A DNA stretch of 64,000 bases from Saccharopolyspora endophytica (GTDB lineage: Bacteria; Actinomycetota; Actinomycetes; Mycobacteriales; Pseudonocardiaceae), in assembly GCF_018070075.1 (NCBI RefSeq), contig NZ_JAGPXE010000003.1, positions 1 through 64,000 of the forward strand, written 5' to 3'. Made by a program: the position numbers and the translations under genes. Positions 54,394-62,695 of the stretch are shown in pieces. Numbering within the stretch: position 1 is the first letter of the stretch; each line of letters begins with the position of its first letter. Under the pieces are notes generated by a model. The model was not told the origin of the DNA, did not search any database, and was given only the letters and a program-made list of their open reading frames with translations.

Positions 54394-54797
54394 CCACGAC
54401 GAACACCAGACCCGCACCCACGGTGTGGGCAACGCTGCAAGCGCACGACGCACCCGCGCTCATCGATTTCCTGGTGGACAAGCTCGGTTTCATCAAGACC
54501 GCCGCCTACACCGACGGAGATCAGGTCGCCCACGCCCAGCTCGACTGGCCCGAGGGCGGCGGCATCATGCTCGGCACCTACCAGCCCGGCAACGACTGGT
54601 CCCGCCAACCCGGCACGGCCGGGATGTACGTGGTGACCGAAGACCCCGACGCGCTCTACGAGCGAGTGCGCGCGGCGGGTGCGGACATCTTCCGGGAGAT
54701 CGCCGACCAGGAGTACGGCAACCGCGAGTTCGGGGTCCGGGACCCGGAAGGCAACCTCTGGTCCTTCGGCTACTACCGAGGCGAACCCCGCCCGTGA
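54390..54797 (+). CDS. VOC/glyoxalase-family protein
   Basis: This 135-residue protein has the vicinal oxygen chelate fold with a single betaalphabetabetabeta pair: ALIDFLVDKLGF at the front and FGVRDPEGNLWSFG at the end, typical of glyoxalase/bleomycin-resistance and PhnB-like proteins. It overlaps the AraC stop by four bases. Substrate unknown; detoxification or antibiotic binding is possible. Confidence 0.88.
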   Translation: MTTTNTRPAPTVWATLQAHDAPALIDFLVDKLGFIKTAAYTDGDQVAHAQLDWPEGGGIMLGTYQPGNDWSRQPGTAGMYVVTEDPDALYERVRAAGADIFREIADQEYGNREFGVRDPEGNLWSFGYYRGEPRP

Positions 54798-55016
54798 TCA
54801 CACGCCCTTGAGGCGGGAGTTGCACTCCGTGCAGGTGGGGAAGTAGATCCAGTCGAGCTCGCTGGGCTGGGCCATGGCGACGAGTTCGCCGCACACCGCC
54901 TCGGTCGAGGCGAGGCCCTCCCAGCGGGCTCCGCGGAACGCGTGCCGCACACCGCCCGGTACGTTCTCGTTGGGTATCGGAAGCCAGAAGTGCCGTTGCG
55001 CCTGCTCGGTGTGCAT
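54798..55016 (-). CDS. Small zinc-finger-like protein
   Basis: This 72-residue protein is common in Pseudonocardiales next to XRE/DUF397 genes. It has a possible metal site: Cys in AVCGEL and CTEC near the end, with a His upstream (GGVRHAF). The first residues are MHTEQAQRHFWLPIP. GAGG precedes the ATG at 55016 by seven bases. It is divergent from the XRE gene. Function unknown. Confidence 0.75.
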   Translation of the reverse strand: MHTEQAQRHFWLPIPNENVPGGVRHAFRGARWEGLASTEAVCGELVAMAQPSELDWIYFPTCTECNSRLKGV

Positions 55017-55057
55017 CCCCAGTCCTCTCACTCGTGATCAGCTTGGGCTGCAAGGTA

Positions 55058-55079
55058 GCGAACTGCAATTGCAACTCGC
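55058..55079. promoter_or_regulatory. Near-palindromic operator between zinc-finger and XRE genes
   Basis: GCGA-AC-TGCAATTGCA-AC-TCGC is symmetrical at 18 of 22 positions. It lies in the 124-base divergent promoter and is a good candidate site for the XRE regulator. Confidence 0.6.
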
Positions 55080-55140
55080 GATAACCCAATAGGTTGATCT
55101 GCTTGATTGCCGGTGTCGAACTGGTGCAAGATCCGGATCC

Positions 55141-55977
55141 ATGTCGAAGACATGGCCGGCGGTCCGGCGGGTGCAGGTCGGGTTGATGCTCCGCGCGATG
55201 CGCGAGAGGTCGGGAGTGAAGTCCAAGGAGATCAACGAGACGCTCGACTGGTACGTCGGCAAGCTCCAGAAGGTCGAGTCCGGCAACCTCACGGTCTCCG
55301 CGGCCGAGGTGAACGAACTCGTCCGGCTCTTCGGTCTCGACGATCAGGCCGAAGCCGACCGCCTGCGAGCCCTCGCCAAGGAAGCCCGTCGCAGGGACCA
55401 ACCGGCAAGAGTCCCGGACTGGGCGGCCACCTACGTCGCCCTCGAAGGCGCAGCAGCGGAGATCAAGTACTACGACCCCGAGGTGATCCCGCCCGTGTTG
55501 CAGACGGAGCACACCGCGCGGGCTTCGTTGTCCAACCCGCTCGACGAGACCCAGGACGTCGAACCGGCCGTGGCAGAACGGGTCCGCAGGGCGGATCGCG
55601 TGCTCGGTGACGACGCACCGCAACTGTGGTGCGTCGTCGGCGAAGCCGCTCTCTTCCGGCAGGTCGGTGGTCGAGGCGTGCTGCGCGATCAGCTCCAGCA
55701 CCTTCGAAAAGCTGCGGCGCGGCCGAACGTCACCGTGCAGGTCCTGCCTTTCGACGCGGGAGAGCACGTCGCGCTCGGGTCGTCTTGGACGCTGTTGCAC
55801 CTGGACGAGCCGTCGGCGACCTTCGTTTACACCGAAGCGCTCACGAGTGGTGACTACCTCGACAAACCCGCCCATACCGATCGCTACGTGAAAGCGTTCG
55901 ATACCCTGCGGATGATCGCAGCGTCCGACCGAGCCTCGGTCAAGATGCTGGATCGGAGGATCAAAGAACTGACCTAG
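55141..55977 (+). CDS. XRE-family regulator with DUF5753 domain
   Basis: This 278-residue protein has an N-terminal Cro/C1-type helix-turn-helix (residues about 10-70: MRERSGVKSKEINETLDWYVGK). The DUF5753 domain follows (YYDPEVIPPVLQTEHTAR, then VTVQVLPFDAGEH). In streptomycetes such genes pair with a DUF397 gene and act in development or metabolite control. The DUF397 gene follows after 13 bases. The ATG has only a weak site (GATCCGGATCC), so the message may be leaderless. Confidence 0.9.
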   Translation: MSKTWPAVRRVQVGLMLRAMRERSGVKSKEINETLDWYVGKLQKVESGNLTVSAAEVNELVRLFGLDDQAEADRLRALAKEARRRDQPARVPDWAATYVALEGAAAEIKYYDPEVIPPVLQTEHTARASLSNPLDETQDVEPAVAERVRRADRVLGDDAPQLWCVVGEAALFRQVGGRGVLRDQLQHLRKAAARPNVTVQVLPFDAGEHVALGSSWTLLHLDEPSATFVYTEALTSGDYLDKPAHTDRYVKAFDTLRMIAASDRASVKMLDRRIKELT

Positions 55978-55990
55978 TGGAGTGGTGACC

Positions 55991-56194
55991 ATGCGCCCGT
56001 CTCAGTCGGTCACGGGCTGGCGGACGTCCAGTCGCAGCCAGGGGGCGCAGAACTGCGTGGAGGTCGGCCGGATTTCCGACGCCGGAGCAGCGGTCCGCGA
56101 CACCAAGAACCGCACCGCCGGCCACTTCACCACCACGGCCCCGCAGTGGCAGCACTTCGTCGACGCGATCAAGACCGGTCGGTTTGACCGCTGA
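55991..56194 (+). CDS. DUF397 protein
   Basis: This 67-residue protein has the family motif GWRTSSRSQGAQNCVEVGRI and ends in a short helix, PQWQHFVDAIKTGRF. DUF397 proteins bind and modulate the neighbouring XRE regulator. GGAG lies eight bases before the ATG. A strong hairpin follows. Confidence 0.88.
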   Translation: MRPSQSVTGWRTSSRSQGAQNCVEVGRISDAGAAVRDTKNRTAGHFTTTAPQWQHFVDAIKTGRFDR

Positions 56195-56207
56195 CCCAGC
56201 GCACGAA

Positions 56208-56236
56208 AAACGCCCCCGCCTGGCCGGGGGCGTTTC
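56208..56236 (+). terminator. Strong intrinsic terminator
   Basis: AAACGCCCCCG and CGGGGGCGTTT form an 11-bp stem, 14 bases after the DUF397 stop, with A and T runs on each side. It can act in both directions. Confidence 0.85.
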
Positions 56237-56293
56237 TCATGCACGAACCATCCCCTCGAGTGACCCACGACAGCGGGCTCCTGAGGCGGGGAT

Positions 56294-56353
56294 TCGAATT
56301 TCGCGCGAAATTCGAGTGCGAACTTCGGCGGTCGAATTTCGCGCGAAATTCGA
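56294..56353. repeat. Two identical 22-bp perfect palindromes
   Basis: Each copy (56294-56315 and 56332-56353) is the half-site TCGAATTTCGC joined to its complement GCGAAATTCGA. A 16-base spacer separates them. They are AT-richer than their surroundings and lie between a terminator and the 3' end of the SMP-30-like gene. No gene starts here. Confidence 0.9.
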
Positions 56354-56363
56354 ACAGCTCTGC

Positions 56364-57959
56364 TCAGGTGTGGTGGAGCCGGGTGTGGTCGTGCGGGGTG
56401 AGGAGTTGGACCGTGCCTTCGCCGTTGGCGGCTAGGAGGAGGCACCCGTTCGCGGTGGTGGTGAGGCCTGCGAAGGGGCGGGGTCTGGCCGGCGGGAACA
56501 GGGTGGGGGCCGGGTCTTCGCGGTGGAGGCCTGGTGGGAGGCCTACCGGGAGAGACGTGGCCGCGGTTCGGGTTTCGCCGGTGGTGAGGTCGATGGAGAC
56601 GAGGCGTTGGGTGCCGACCTCGACGACGTAAAGGGTGTCGTCGAGGGTCGTGATGCCTTGTGGCTGGTCCAGTCCGTCCGCGAGGGTCGCGACCGACCCG
56701 TCCTCGATGCGCACGACCGCGCCGAGGGAGTCGTCCGAGGCGTAGTGGCGGCCTTCGGCGTCGAGGGCGACGTCCACCGGGTGCGGGAGCTCGGCGATCG
56801 GGGTCACCGCGTCGGCTTCGTCGATGTGGATCACCCGGCCGGCGCCGGTTTCGGCCACGAGCAGGCCGGTTTCGGTGATGGCGATGCCGGTGGGTTCGGC
56901 GAGGTCCTTCACGCGCATCCGGACTTCCCGGGTCGCGGGGTCGAAGGTCCGCACGTCGCCGTGCATCGAGGTGATGTGCACCAGCCCGCCACCTGCGGCG
57001 ACGCCGTGGCAGGCGCCGCCCGCGACCGGCTGGATCAGGTCCCCGGTCACCAGATCCCCGTCGGCGAGCCGGAAGTGGTCGCCCGCGTAGACCCGGCCCG
57101 CCTCGTCGGCGGCCACGCCGAACGGACCGTGGAGTCCCCGGCCCACGACCGCGCGGGTGCCCAGCGCGTCGACCTGGGTCACGCCACCGCTGCCGTAGCT
57201 GGACACGAGCATCCGGTTCTCCCGGTCGAACGCCGCGTTGTCCATGCCCGCCACACCGGTCTCGATGGTGCTGCGGCGCCCGGTGTCCGGGTCGATGCGG
57301 GTGACGATGCCCGTCACGCCCCGCGACAGCACCACCAGCGCGCCGTCGTGGTCGAAGCGCACGGCCACCGGTTCGTGCACGTCGTCGGCGACCTCCTGCG
57401 GTGCGCCGCCGTCCGGCGAGACCCGCCAGACCTGCCCGGTCATCATGTGCGGGTAGTACAGCGAACCGTCCGGGCCCTGCTGCATCGCGTTGCCCATCGC
57501 CAGACCTTCGGCGAGCACCACGATCTCGCCGGTGTCGGGCAGCAGCTCCACGACCCGCCCGCCCGGCCGCATCTCGTTGACGAACAACCGGTCGCCCACG
57601 CACGTGATGCCGTTGGGCACCCGGATCTCCTCCGACAGCAACGTGAACTCGCCGTCGGGGGAGCGGCGCCACACCCGCTGCGGGGTGATGTCGGCGATGT
57701 ACATCGACCCGTCGGAGCCGAAGGCCAGGTCGTCGGGCGCCTGCACCGGGCCGTTGGCGGGAACGACGACCTCCACCTCACCCGTGGTCGCATCCACGGC
57801 GCTGATCTGCCCGGCCAGGAACTGCGCGACGTAGAGCCGCTTGTCGGGTCCGAAGGTGATGCCGTTGGACCCCCACAGCGGGCTCGGCCGGTTGAGCCTG
57901 CGCATCGACCAGCGCTCGCTCCGCGGCGTGCCGAAACCGGGGAAGCGGGTGTTCACCAT
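56364..57959 (-). CDS. SMP-30/gluconolactonase-like beta-propeller protein
   Basis: This 531-residue protein consists of about six-bladed propeller repeats (motifs like DDLAFGSDGSMYIAD, NAMQQGPDGSLYYP, TGIAITETGLLVAETG). It resembles SMP-30/gluconolactonase and strictosidine synthase-like proteins. There is no signal peptide. The substrate is unknown; lactone hydrolysis is the common activity. It overlaps the P450 by seven bases and is probably co-transcribed with it. Confidence 0.82.
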   Translation of the reverse strand: MVNTRFPGFGTPRSERWSMRRLNRPSPLWGSNGITFGPDKRLYVAQFLAGQISAVDATTGEVEVVVPANGPVQAPDDLAFGSDGSMYIADITPQRVWRRSPDGEFTLLSEEIRVPNGITCVGDRLFVNEMRPGGRVVELLPDTGEIVVLAEGLAMGNAMQQGPDGSLYYPHMMTGQVWRVSPDGGAPQEVADDVHEPVAVRFDHDGALVVLSRGVTGIVTRIDPDTGRRSTIETGVAGMDNAAFDRENRMLVSSYGSGGVTQVDALGTRAVVGRGLHGPFGVAADEAGRVYAGDHFRLADGDLVTGDLIQPVAGGACHGVAAGGGLVHITSMHGDVRTFDPATREVRMRVKDLAEPTGIAITETGLLVAETGAGRVIHIDEADAVTPIAELPHPVDVALDAEGRHYASDDSLGAVVRIEDGSVATLADGLDQPQGITTLDDTLYVVEVGTQRLVSIDLTTGETRTAATSLPVGLPPGLHREDPAPTLFPPARPRPFAGLTTTANGCLLLAANGEGTVQLLTPHDHTRLHHT

Positions 57960-59155
57960 GCGACCGGGAGCTCCTTCAGTCCGTAGATGGCGTGATCGCC
58001 GGCCCAGGCGATCTCCTCGTCCGCGAGCCGCAAGGTCGGGAATCGCCGCAGCAGCGCCGGGAACGCGATGCGCATCTCCATCCGCGCCAGCGGAGCGCCG
58101 AGGCAGTGGTGGATGCCGTGCCCGAACCCGAGGTGCTGGTTGGCGGGGCGGGCGATGTCGAAGCGCTCCGGCTCCTCGACCAGGCCCGGATCCCGGTTGG
58201 CGGCGGGGAGGTTGAACGACACCAGGTCACCGCGCCGGATCGTCACGCCGCCGAGCTCCACGTCCCGCGTGGCCAGCCGGGGCGAACCGGAGTTGACCAC
58301 GCTCAGCCACCGCATCAGCTCCTCGACCGCGCCCGGAACCGACTCGGGATCGTCGCGCACCGCGGCCAGCTGCTCGGGGTGGCGCAGCAGCGCCAGCGTG
58401 CCCAGGCCGAGCATGTTGGAGGTCGTCTCGTGGCCGGCGACGAGCAGCAGGTTCGCCACGCCGATGAGCTCGGCGTTGGTGAGCTGCTCGTCGTGCTCGC
58501 GGATCAGCATGCCGATGAGGTCGTCGCCGGGTTCGAGGCGGGCCCGCTCGACCAGGTCGGTCATGTAGGCCTGCGCTGCGCGCCCCAGCTCGACCTTGTC
58601 GTCGTGGGAGACGGTGAGGTCGAGCTGCTCGCGGGTGCGGTCCTGGAACTCGTCGCGGTCGGCGACCGGAACGCCCAGCAGCTCGCAGATCACCAGCGAC
58701 GGGATGGGCAGCGCGTACTGCGACACCAGATCGGCCGGGCTGCCGTGCCGTTCCAGCAGGTCCAGGTGCTCGTCGACGATCTCGGTGATGCGCGGCTCCA
58801 GGCGGCGCATCCGGCGGACCGTGAACTCCGGGGTGAGCATCCGCCGCAACCGGTTGTGGTCCGGCGGGTCCATCGACAGCAGGTTCCCGCTGCCGTCACC
58901 GGAGAGGTGGCGCGGGTCGCGGCTCGCGCCACCGACGAGGTCGGCGGTGGTCCAGCCGTTGCTGAAACCGGTGGTGTCGCCGAGCATCCGGCGCACGTCC
59001 TCGTGGCGGGTCAGCAGCCACGAGGGCGGGCCGAACGGGGTGGGCACCCGCACGATTCCGGCGCCGTCGCGAACGGCCTCCACGTCGGGAGCCGGACCGA
59101 ACCCGCTCCGGCGGCGGCTGACCTCGATGACGGCGGGCTCGGTTGCCTCGGGCAC
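57953..59155 (-). CDS. Cytochrome P450
   Basis: This 400-residue class I bacterial P450 has the heme-binding FGHGIHHCLGAPLAR (Cys351), the oxygen-activation AGHETTSN in the I helix and the EELMRW ExxR region. It would need separate ferredoxin partners, which are not in view. GTG 59155 follows AAGGGGG by seven bases. A perfect 30-bp palindrome overlaps that site. It is followed by the SMP-30 gene. Confidence 0.93.
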   Translation of the reverse strand: MPEATEPAVIEVSRRRSGFGPAPDVEAVRDGAGIVRVPTPFGPPSWLLTRHEDVRRMLGDTTGFSNGWTTADLVGGASRDPRHLSGDGSGNLLSMDPPDHNRLRRMLTPEFTVRRMRRLEPRITEIVDEHLDLLERHGSPADLVSQYALPIPSLVICELLGVPVADRDEFQDRTREQLDLTVSHDDKVELGRAAQAYMTDLVERARLEPGDDLIGMLIREHDEQLTNAELIGVANLLLVAGHETTSNMLGLGTLALLRHPEQLAAVRDDPESVPGAVEELMRWLSVVNSGSPRLATRDVELGGVTIRRGDLVSFNLPAANRDPGLVEEPERFDIARPANQHLGFGHGIHHCLGAPLARMEMRIAFPALLRRFPTLRLADEEIAWAGDHAIYGLKELPVAW

Positions 59156-59165
59156 GAGCGTTCCC

Positions 59166-59195
59166 CCTTGGTTAAGTCGCGTGACTTAACCAAGG
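59166..59195. promoter_or_regulatory. Perfect 13-bp-arm operator palindrome upstream of the P450
   Basis: CCTTGGTTAAGTC and GACTTAACCAAGG are perfect complements around GCGT. The palindrome lies 11-40 bases upstream of the P450 start and overlaps its ribosome binding region. It fits a TetR-type operator; no TetR gene is adjacent. Confidence 0.75.
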
Positions 59196-59207
59196 TACCC
59201 GAACAGC

Positions 59208-60212
59208 TCAGGACGGGACCGCGCCCCGCTGCCGGACCCGCACCGCGGTCTCCTGGATCGACTCGACCAGCCGCGCGGTCTCCCGCGCTCCGCGCAGCCA
59301 GGACCGCTCGATCTCCGGCGTCCGGCCCTCGCGCACCGCACCGGCGAAGGAGGCCAGCGAATCGCGGAACTGGTGCGAGGCGTCGAGCGTGAACTCCTCG
59401 GCGTGGTCCTGCTCCTCCAGCCGCAGCAGCGGGCGGTGCTCGGCGGGCGGGGTGAACGCGCGCTCCAGGCTCAGGTGTGCCGCATCGCCCCACAGCGCGT
59501 AGCGGGAGCGGTAGGCGTGCTGGAAGCCGAACTCCAGATCGGCGAAGACCCCGTTCTCCGACACCAGGAGTGCGTGCCCGGCCATGTCCACACCGGTGTC
59601 GGCGTCGACCCGCAGCGTCGCGCCGGCCACCGTCAGCCCCTCGCCGAGCATCAGCTGCGCGGCCCGGATCGGGTACACGCCGACGTCGAGCAGGCATCCC
59701 GCGCCCAGCTCGGGGTCGTAGCGGATGTCCCCGGCGCGCGGCGAGGGAACGCCGAAGGCCGAGCTGAAGGTCCGCAACCGGCCCAGCCGTCCGCGCTCGA
59801 CGACCTCGCGCACGATCTCGTGCTGCGGGTGGTGCAGGAACGCGAAGTTCTCCCGCAGCAGCAGTCCGCGCTCGGCGGCCAGCGCCACCAGTTCACCGGT
59901 CTGCTCGGCCGAGACCGTCATCGGCTTCTCGCACAGCACGTGCTTTCCGGCGCTCAGCGCCCGTCGCGCCCACTCGAAGTGCAGCGAGTTCGGCAGCGAG
60001 AGGTACACCGCGTCGATCGCGGGGGAGTCGATCATCTCCTCGTAGCTCATCGCGGTCCCGCCGTGCTCGGCGGCGAAGCGCTCGGCCCTGGCAGGAGCTC
60101 GGCTGGCGACCCCGGCGACCCGGGACCCCTCGATCTCGTGGAGCGCGGGCAGCATTCGTCTTTCGGCGATTCCGGAGCAGCCGAGCACGCCCCACGCCAC
60201 CGGCTGGTTCAT
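59208..60212 (-). CDS. Gfo/Idh/MocA-family oxidoreductase
   Basis: This 334-residue NAD(P)-dependent oxidoreductase has the Rossmann motif GVLGCSGIAERRM near residue 6, the AGKHVLCEKPMT loop with the conserved EKP Lys, and the C-terminal sheet domain. Family members act on sugars and sugar-derived compounds. GAGGGA precedes the ATG at 60212. Fifty-two bases separate it from the P450. Substrate unknown. Confidence 0.9.
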   Translation of the reverse strand: MNQPVAWGVLGCSGIAERRMLPALHEIEGSRVAGVASRAPARAERFAAEHGGTAMSYEEMIDSPAIDAVYLSLPNSLHFEWARRALSAGKHVLCEKPMTVSAEQTGELVALAAERGLLLRENFAFLHHPQHEIVREVVERGRLGRLRTFSSAFGVPSPRAGDIRYDPELGAGCLLDVGVYPIRAAQLMLGEGLTVAGATLRVDADTGVDMAGHALLVSENGVFADLEFGFQHAYRSRYALWGDAAHLSLERAFTPPAEHRPLLRLEEQDHAEEFTLDASHQFRDSLASFAGAVREGRTPEIERSWLRGARETARLVESIQETAVRVRQRGAVPS

Positions 60213-60287
60213 CTGATCCCTCGCAGACTCCTCGACGCGGCGCAACGCGTGCAGCGTAGGGGATTCCGGTGAACGGTCGCGGGACGC

Positions 60288-61310
60288 TCAGGAGGTTCGG
60301 CCGCGCCGGGCCAGCAGCGCGGCGAAGGCCGGAACGCCCACCAGCGCGGTCATGACTCCCACCGGAACCTCCTGCGGGGCGGCGACGGTCGTGGCCAGAA
60401 CGTCCACCCACACCAGCAGGATCGCGCCCAGCACGGCCGTGACCGGCAGCAGCGCGCGGTGCCGCGGACCCACCAGCAGCCGCGCGGCCTGCGGCAGGAC
60501 CAGGCCGACGAACCCGATCGCACCGGCCGCCGCGACGAGCGTGGCGGTCAGCAGCGCGGTGGCCACCAGCAGCACGACCCGCAGCCGCGTGACGTGCACG
60601 CCCAGCGCCGCGGCCGTGTCGTGCCCCAGTGCGAAGGCGTCCAGCGCCCCGGCTCGCGACAGGCACAGCAGCAGGCAGACCGCGCACACCGCGCCCGAGA
60701 CCGCCACGTCGTTCCAGCGGGCGCCCGAGAGCGAGCCGAGCAACCAGAACAGCACGCCCCGGGTCTGCTCGGCGTCGGCCGAGGTGATCACGACGAACGA
60801 CGTCAGGGCCGAGAACAGCTGCGTCCCGGCGACACCGGCGAGCACCAGGTGCGTCGTGGTGCCACCGGCCACCGCTCCCAACGTCATCACCAGCGCGAAC
60901 GCGACCAGGGCACCGGCGAAGGCGCCCGCGGTCACACCGATCGCGCCCGCGCCCAGTCCGAGGATCACCACCAGCACCGCGCCGGTCGAGGCGCCTGCCG
61001 ACACGCCCAGCAGGAACGGGTCGGCGAGCGGGTTCCGCAGCAGCGACTGCAGCACCGCGCCGCACACCCCGAGCCCGGCGCCGCAGATCGCCGCGAGGAC
61101 CGCGCGCGGCAACCGCAGCTGCCAGACGATGCCCTGCCCGATCCGCGACACGTCGGTCTCGCCCAGGCCCAGCCGCGCGCCCACCACACCGGCCACGTCG
61201 GCCACCGACAGCGGAGCCGGTCCGAGCGTGACGGCCACGGCGATCGACAGCAGGAGCAGCGGAATCCCGGCCAGCACGATCAGCGAGGAGGGCAGGCGCC
61301 CGGTCCTCAC
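60288..61310 (-). CDS. btuC: Cobalamin ABC transporter permease, BtuC-like (FecCD family)
   Basis: This 340-residue permease has nine to ten hydrophobic segments and the family motifs LRLPRAVLAAICGAGLG, RNPLADPFLLGVSAGAS and GAIGFVGLVLPQAARL. FecCD permeases import siderophores or cobalamin. A cobalamin riboswitch upstream and the coupled binding protein favour cobalamin. The GTG start overlaps the stop of the binding protein by two bases (GTGA). No ATP-binding subunit gene follows; the next gene is the oxidoreductase, 75 bases away. Confidence 0.88.
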   Translation of the reverse strand: MRTGRLPSSLIVLAGIPLLLLSIAVAVTLGPAPLSVADVAGVVGARLGLGETDVSRIGQGIVWQLRLPRAVLAAICGAGLGVCGAVLQSLLRNPLADPFLLGVSAGASTGAVLVVILGLGAGAIGVTAGAFAGALVAFALVMTLGAVAGGTTTHLVLAGVAGTQLFSALTSFVVITSADAEQTRGVLFWLLGSLSGARWNDVAVSGAVCAVCLLLCLSRAGALDAFALGHDTAAALGVHVTRLRVVLLVATALLTATLVAAAGAIGFVGLVLPQAARLLVGPRHRALLPVTAVLGAILLVWVDVLATTVAAPQEVPVGVMTALVGVPAFAALLARRGRTS

Positions 61311-62296
61311 CGCCGCTCCAGCTCGGCCAGCCGGTCGGCGAGCCGCTCGATGCCGGTGATCGTGCGCATGCTGATGTTCATCTCGGTGCCGGTCATGCTC
61401 ATCCACCGTCCCTCGCCGACGGCGGGCAGCCGCGACATCGCGGGGTCGGTGCGCAGGAATTCCTGCTTGGCGGCGAGGGAATCGCCTTCGCCGTCTCGGG
61501 TGAGGTCGCCGAGCACCAGCAGGTCGGGGTCGCGGGCGAGCACGTCCTCCCACGACACCTGCGGCCACATCGAGCGCACGTCGTCGTAGGCGTTGCGCAC
61601 CCCGAGGGTGCGGGTCATGATCGCCGGAGATCCGGTCGAGCCTGCCACGTAAGGGGATTCGGTGCGGGCGAACCAGAACAGCACCGAGGTGTCCCGGTGG
61701 GGGACGGCCTTGCGCTGGGCGTCGGCCACCCGCTGCCGCAGCTGCGCCACCAGCGCCTCGCCGCGCTCCGGGACGTTGAAGAGCGTGGCGATCTCCTGCA
61801 CCTCCCGGTAGATGTCGTCGAGCTCGACGGGCTCGGCGAGCGGCGCCTCCTCCGGGAAGCAGTTCGAGGGGGAGAGGTAGGTGGGGACGCCGAGCTCGGC
61901 GAAGCGCTCCCGCGAGGCCACGCCCTCGTCGGTGAACACCGCCTGGTAGGCGCCCAGCACCACGTCGGGCTCGGTTGCCAGCACCGATTCGAAGGACGGG
62001 TTGTTGTCGGAAAGCCGCGGCACCCGGGCGTTCTCGGCGGCCAGGCCCGGATCGACCGGATCGGTCCAGGTCGCGGTGCCCACCATCCGGTCCGCCAGCC
62101 CCAGGGCAAGCATGATCTCGGTGGTCGACTGGTTGAGGCTCACGGCCCGGCGCGGTGGTTCGGACACCGAGACGTGGCCGTCGCAGTTGGGCAGCGACAC
62201 CCGCGGCGGAGCCGACTCCGTCGCGGGTGCGTTGCAGGCGGCGAGTGCGGTGGCGCAGAGCAGCATCAAGCCCGTGCGCGTCCAGCGTAAGAACAC
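61307..62296 (-). CDS. btuF: Cobalamin ABC transporter binding lipoprotein, BtuF-like
   Basis: This 329-residue lipoprotein has a signal with the lipobox LAAC (Cys21) and the class III binding-protein fold (RRAVSLNQSTTEIMLALGLADRM). It binds a corrinoid or siderophore outside the membrane. The presence of a cobalamin riboswitch in the leader supports B12. The start is GTG 62296, with GAGGA twelve bases upstream, a long spacing. Leu3 is encoded by TTA (62288-62290 on the plus strand as TAA). A start at Met11 would avoid it but lose the positively charged n-region. Confidence 0.85.
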   Translation of the reverse strand: MFLRWTRTGLMLLCATALAACNAPATESAPPRVSLPNCDGHVSVSEPPRRAVSLNQSTTEIMLALGLADRMVGTATWTDPVDPGLAAENARVPRLSDNNPSFESVLATEPDVVLGAYQAVFTDEGVASRERFAELGVPTYLSPSNCFPEEAPLAEPVELDDIYREVQEIATLFNVPERGEALVAQLRQRVADAQRKAVPHRDTSVLFWFARTESPYVAGSTGSPAIMTRTLGVRNAYDDVRSMWPQVSWEDVLARDPDLLVLGDLTRDGEGDSLAAKQEFLRTDPAMSRLPAVGEGRWMSMTGTEMNISMRTITGIERLADRLAELERR

Positions 62297-62329
62297 GTTG
62301 TGCGGAAATCCTCACCCCAGGCCCATGCG

Positions 62330-62545
62330 CGAGACCTGGTCGGCCGATTCCCGGAACCGGGTGCGGTTCCGGGGAGCCGGCAGGTCTTCGGGCTCGGGCT
62401 CCACCGGGCGAGCCGCCTTCCCGGATCGAGTGCGATCCAGTGGCTCGGGCTCGCCCGTCACCCCTACCGCTGCGCGTCAGCTCCGGCTTCCGACCGGATT
62501 CCCATCGGCCACACGTGGCACGACCGGCTCGCGATCGAGTCTAAC
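62330..62545 (-). ncRNA. Cobalamin riboswitch
   Basis: Read on the minus strand, the conserved core (complement of 62465-62503) contains GGGAATCCGGTC, then GGAAGCCGGAGCTGACG, then CGCAGCGGTA. This matches the B12-box pattern GGAAxCCGGT, then GAAxCCGG, GCTGACxCGCAxCGGTA of actinobacterial cobalamin riboswitches. A GTGCCACGTGTGGC element lies 5' of the core. Boundaries are approximate. It precedes the btuF-like gene and would reduce its expression when B12 is bound. Confidence 0.85.
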
Positions 62546-62695
62546 CGGCCGGGGTGAAGTCGATCCGGCGGCCGTTGCGCCGGATCGACTCGACGTCGTG
62601 GGCGGCGGGGTGGCATCGCCGCCGACCAGTGATGACGCTGCGCGGAGGCGCGGTGCGCTCCGGAAAGATCGGGGGCAAGAAGAATCCACAGTGGA
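62546..62695. other. Gap between riboswitch and SDR gene
   Basis: These 150 bases lie upstream of the riboswitch and downstream of the SDR stop, both on the minus strand. The promoter of the btu operon must be here. No gene or strong hairpin was recognised. Confidence 0.4.

Noticed and set aside
56286-56300. GGATTCGAATT resembling the T-loop of a tRNA
   Set aside because: No acceptor or anticodon stem fits around it; the sequence is part of the 22-bp palindrome.
60288-62296. Siderophore specificity for the FecCD-type permease and binding protein
   Set aside because: No iron box lies upstream, whereas a cobalamin riboswitch core does, so B12 is preferred.
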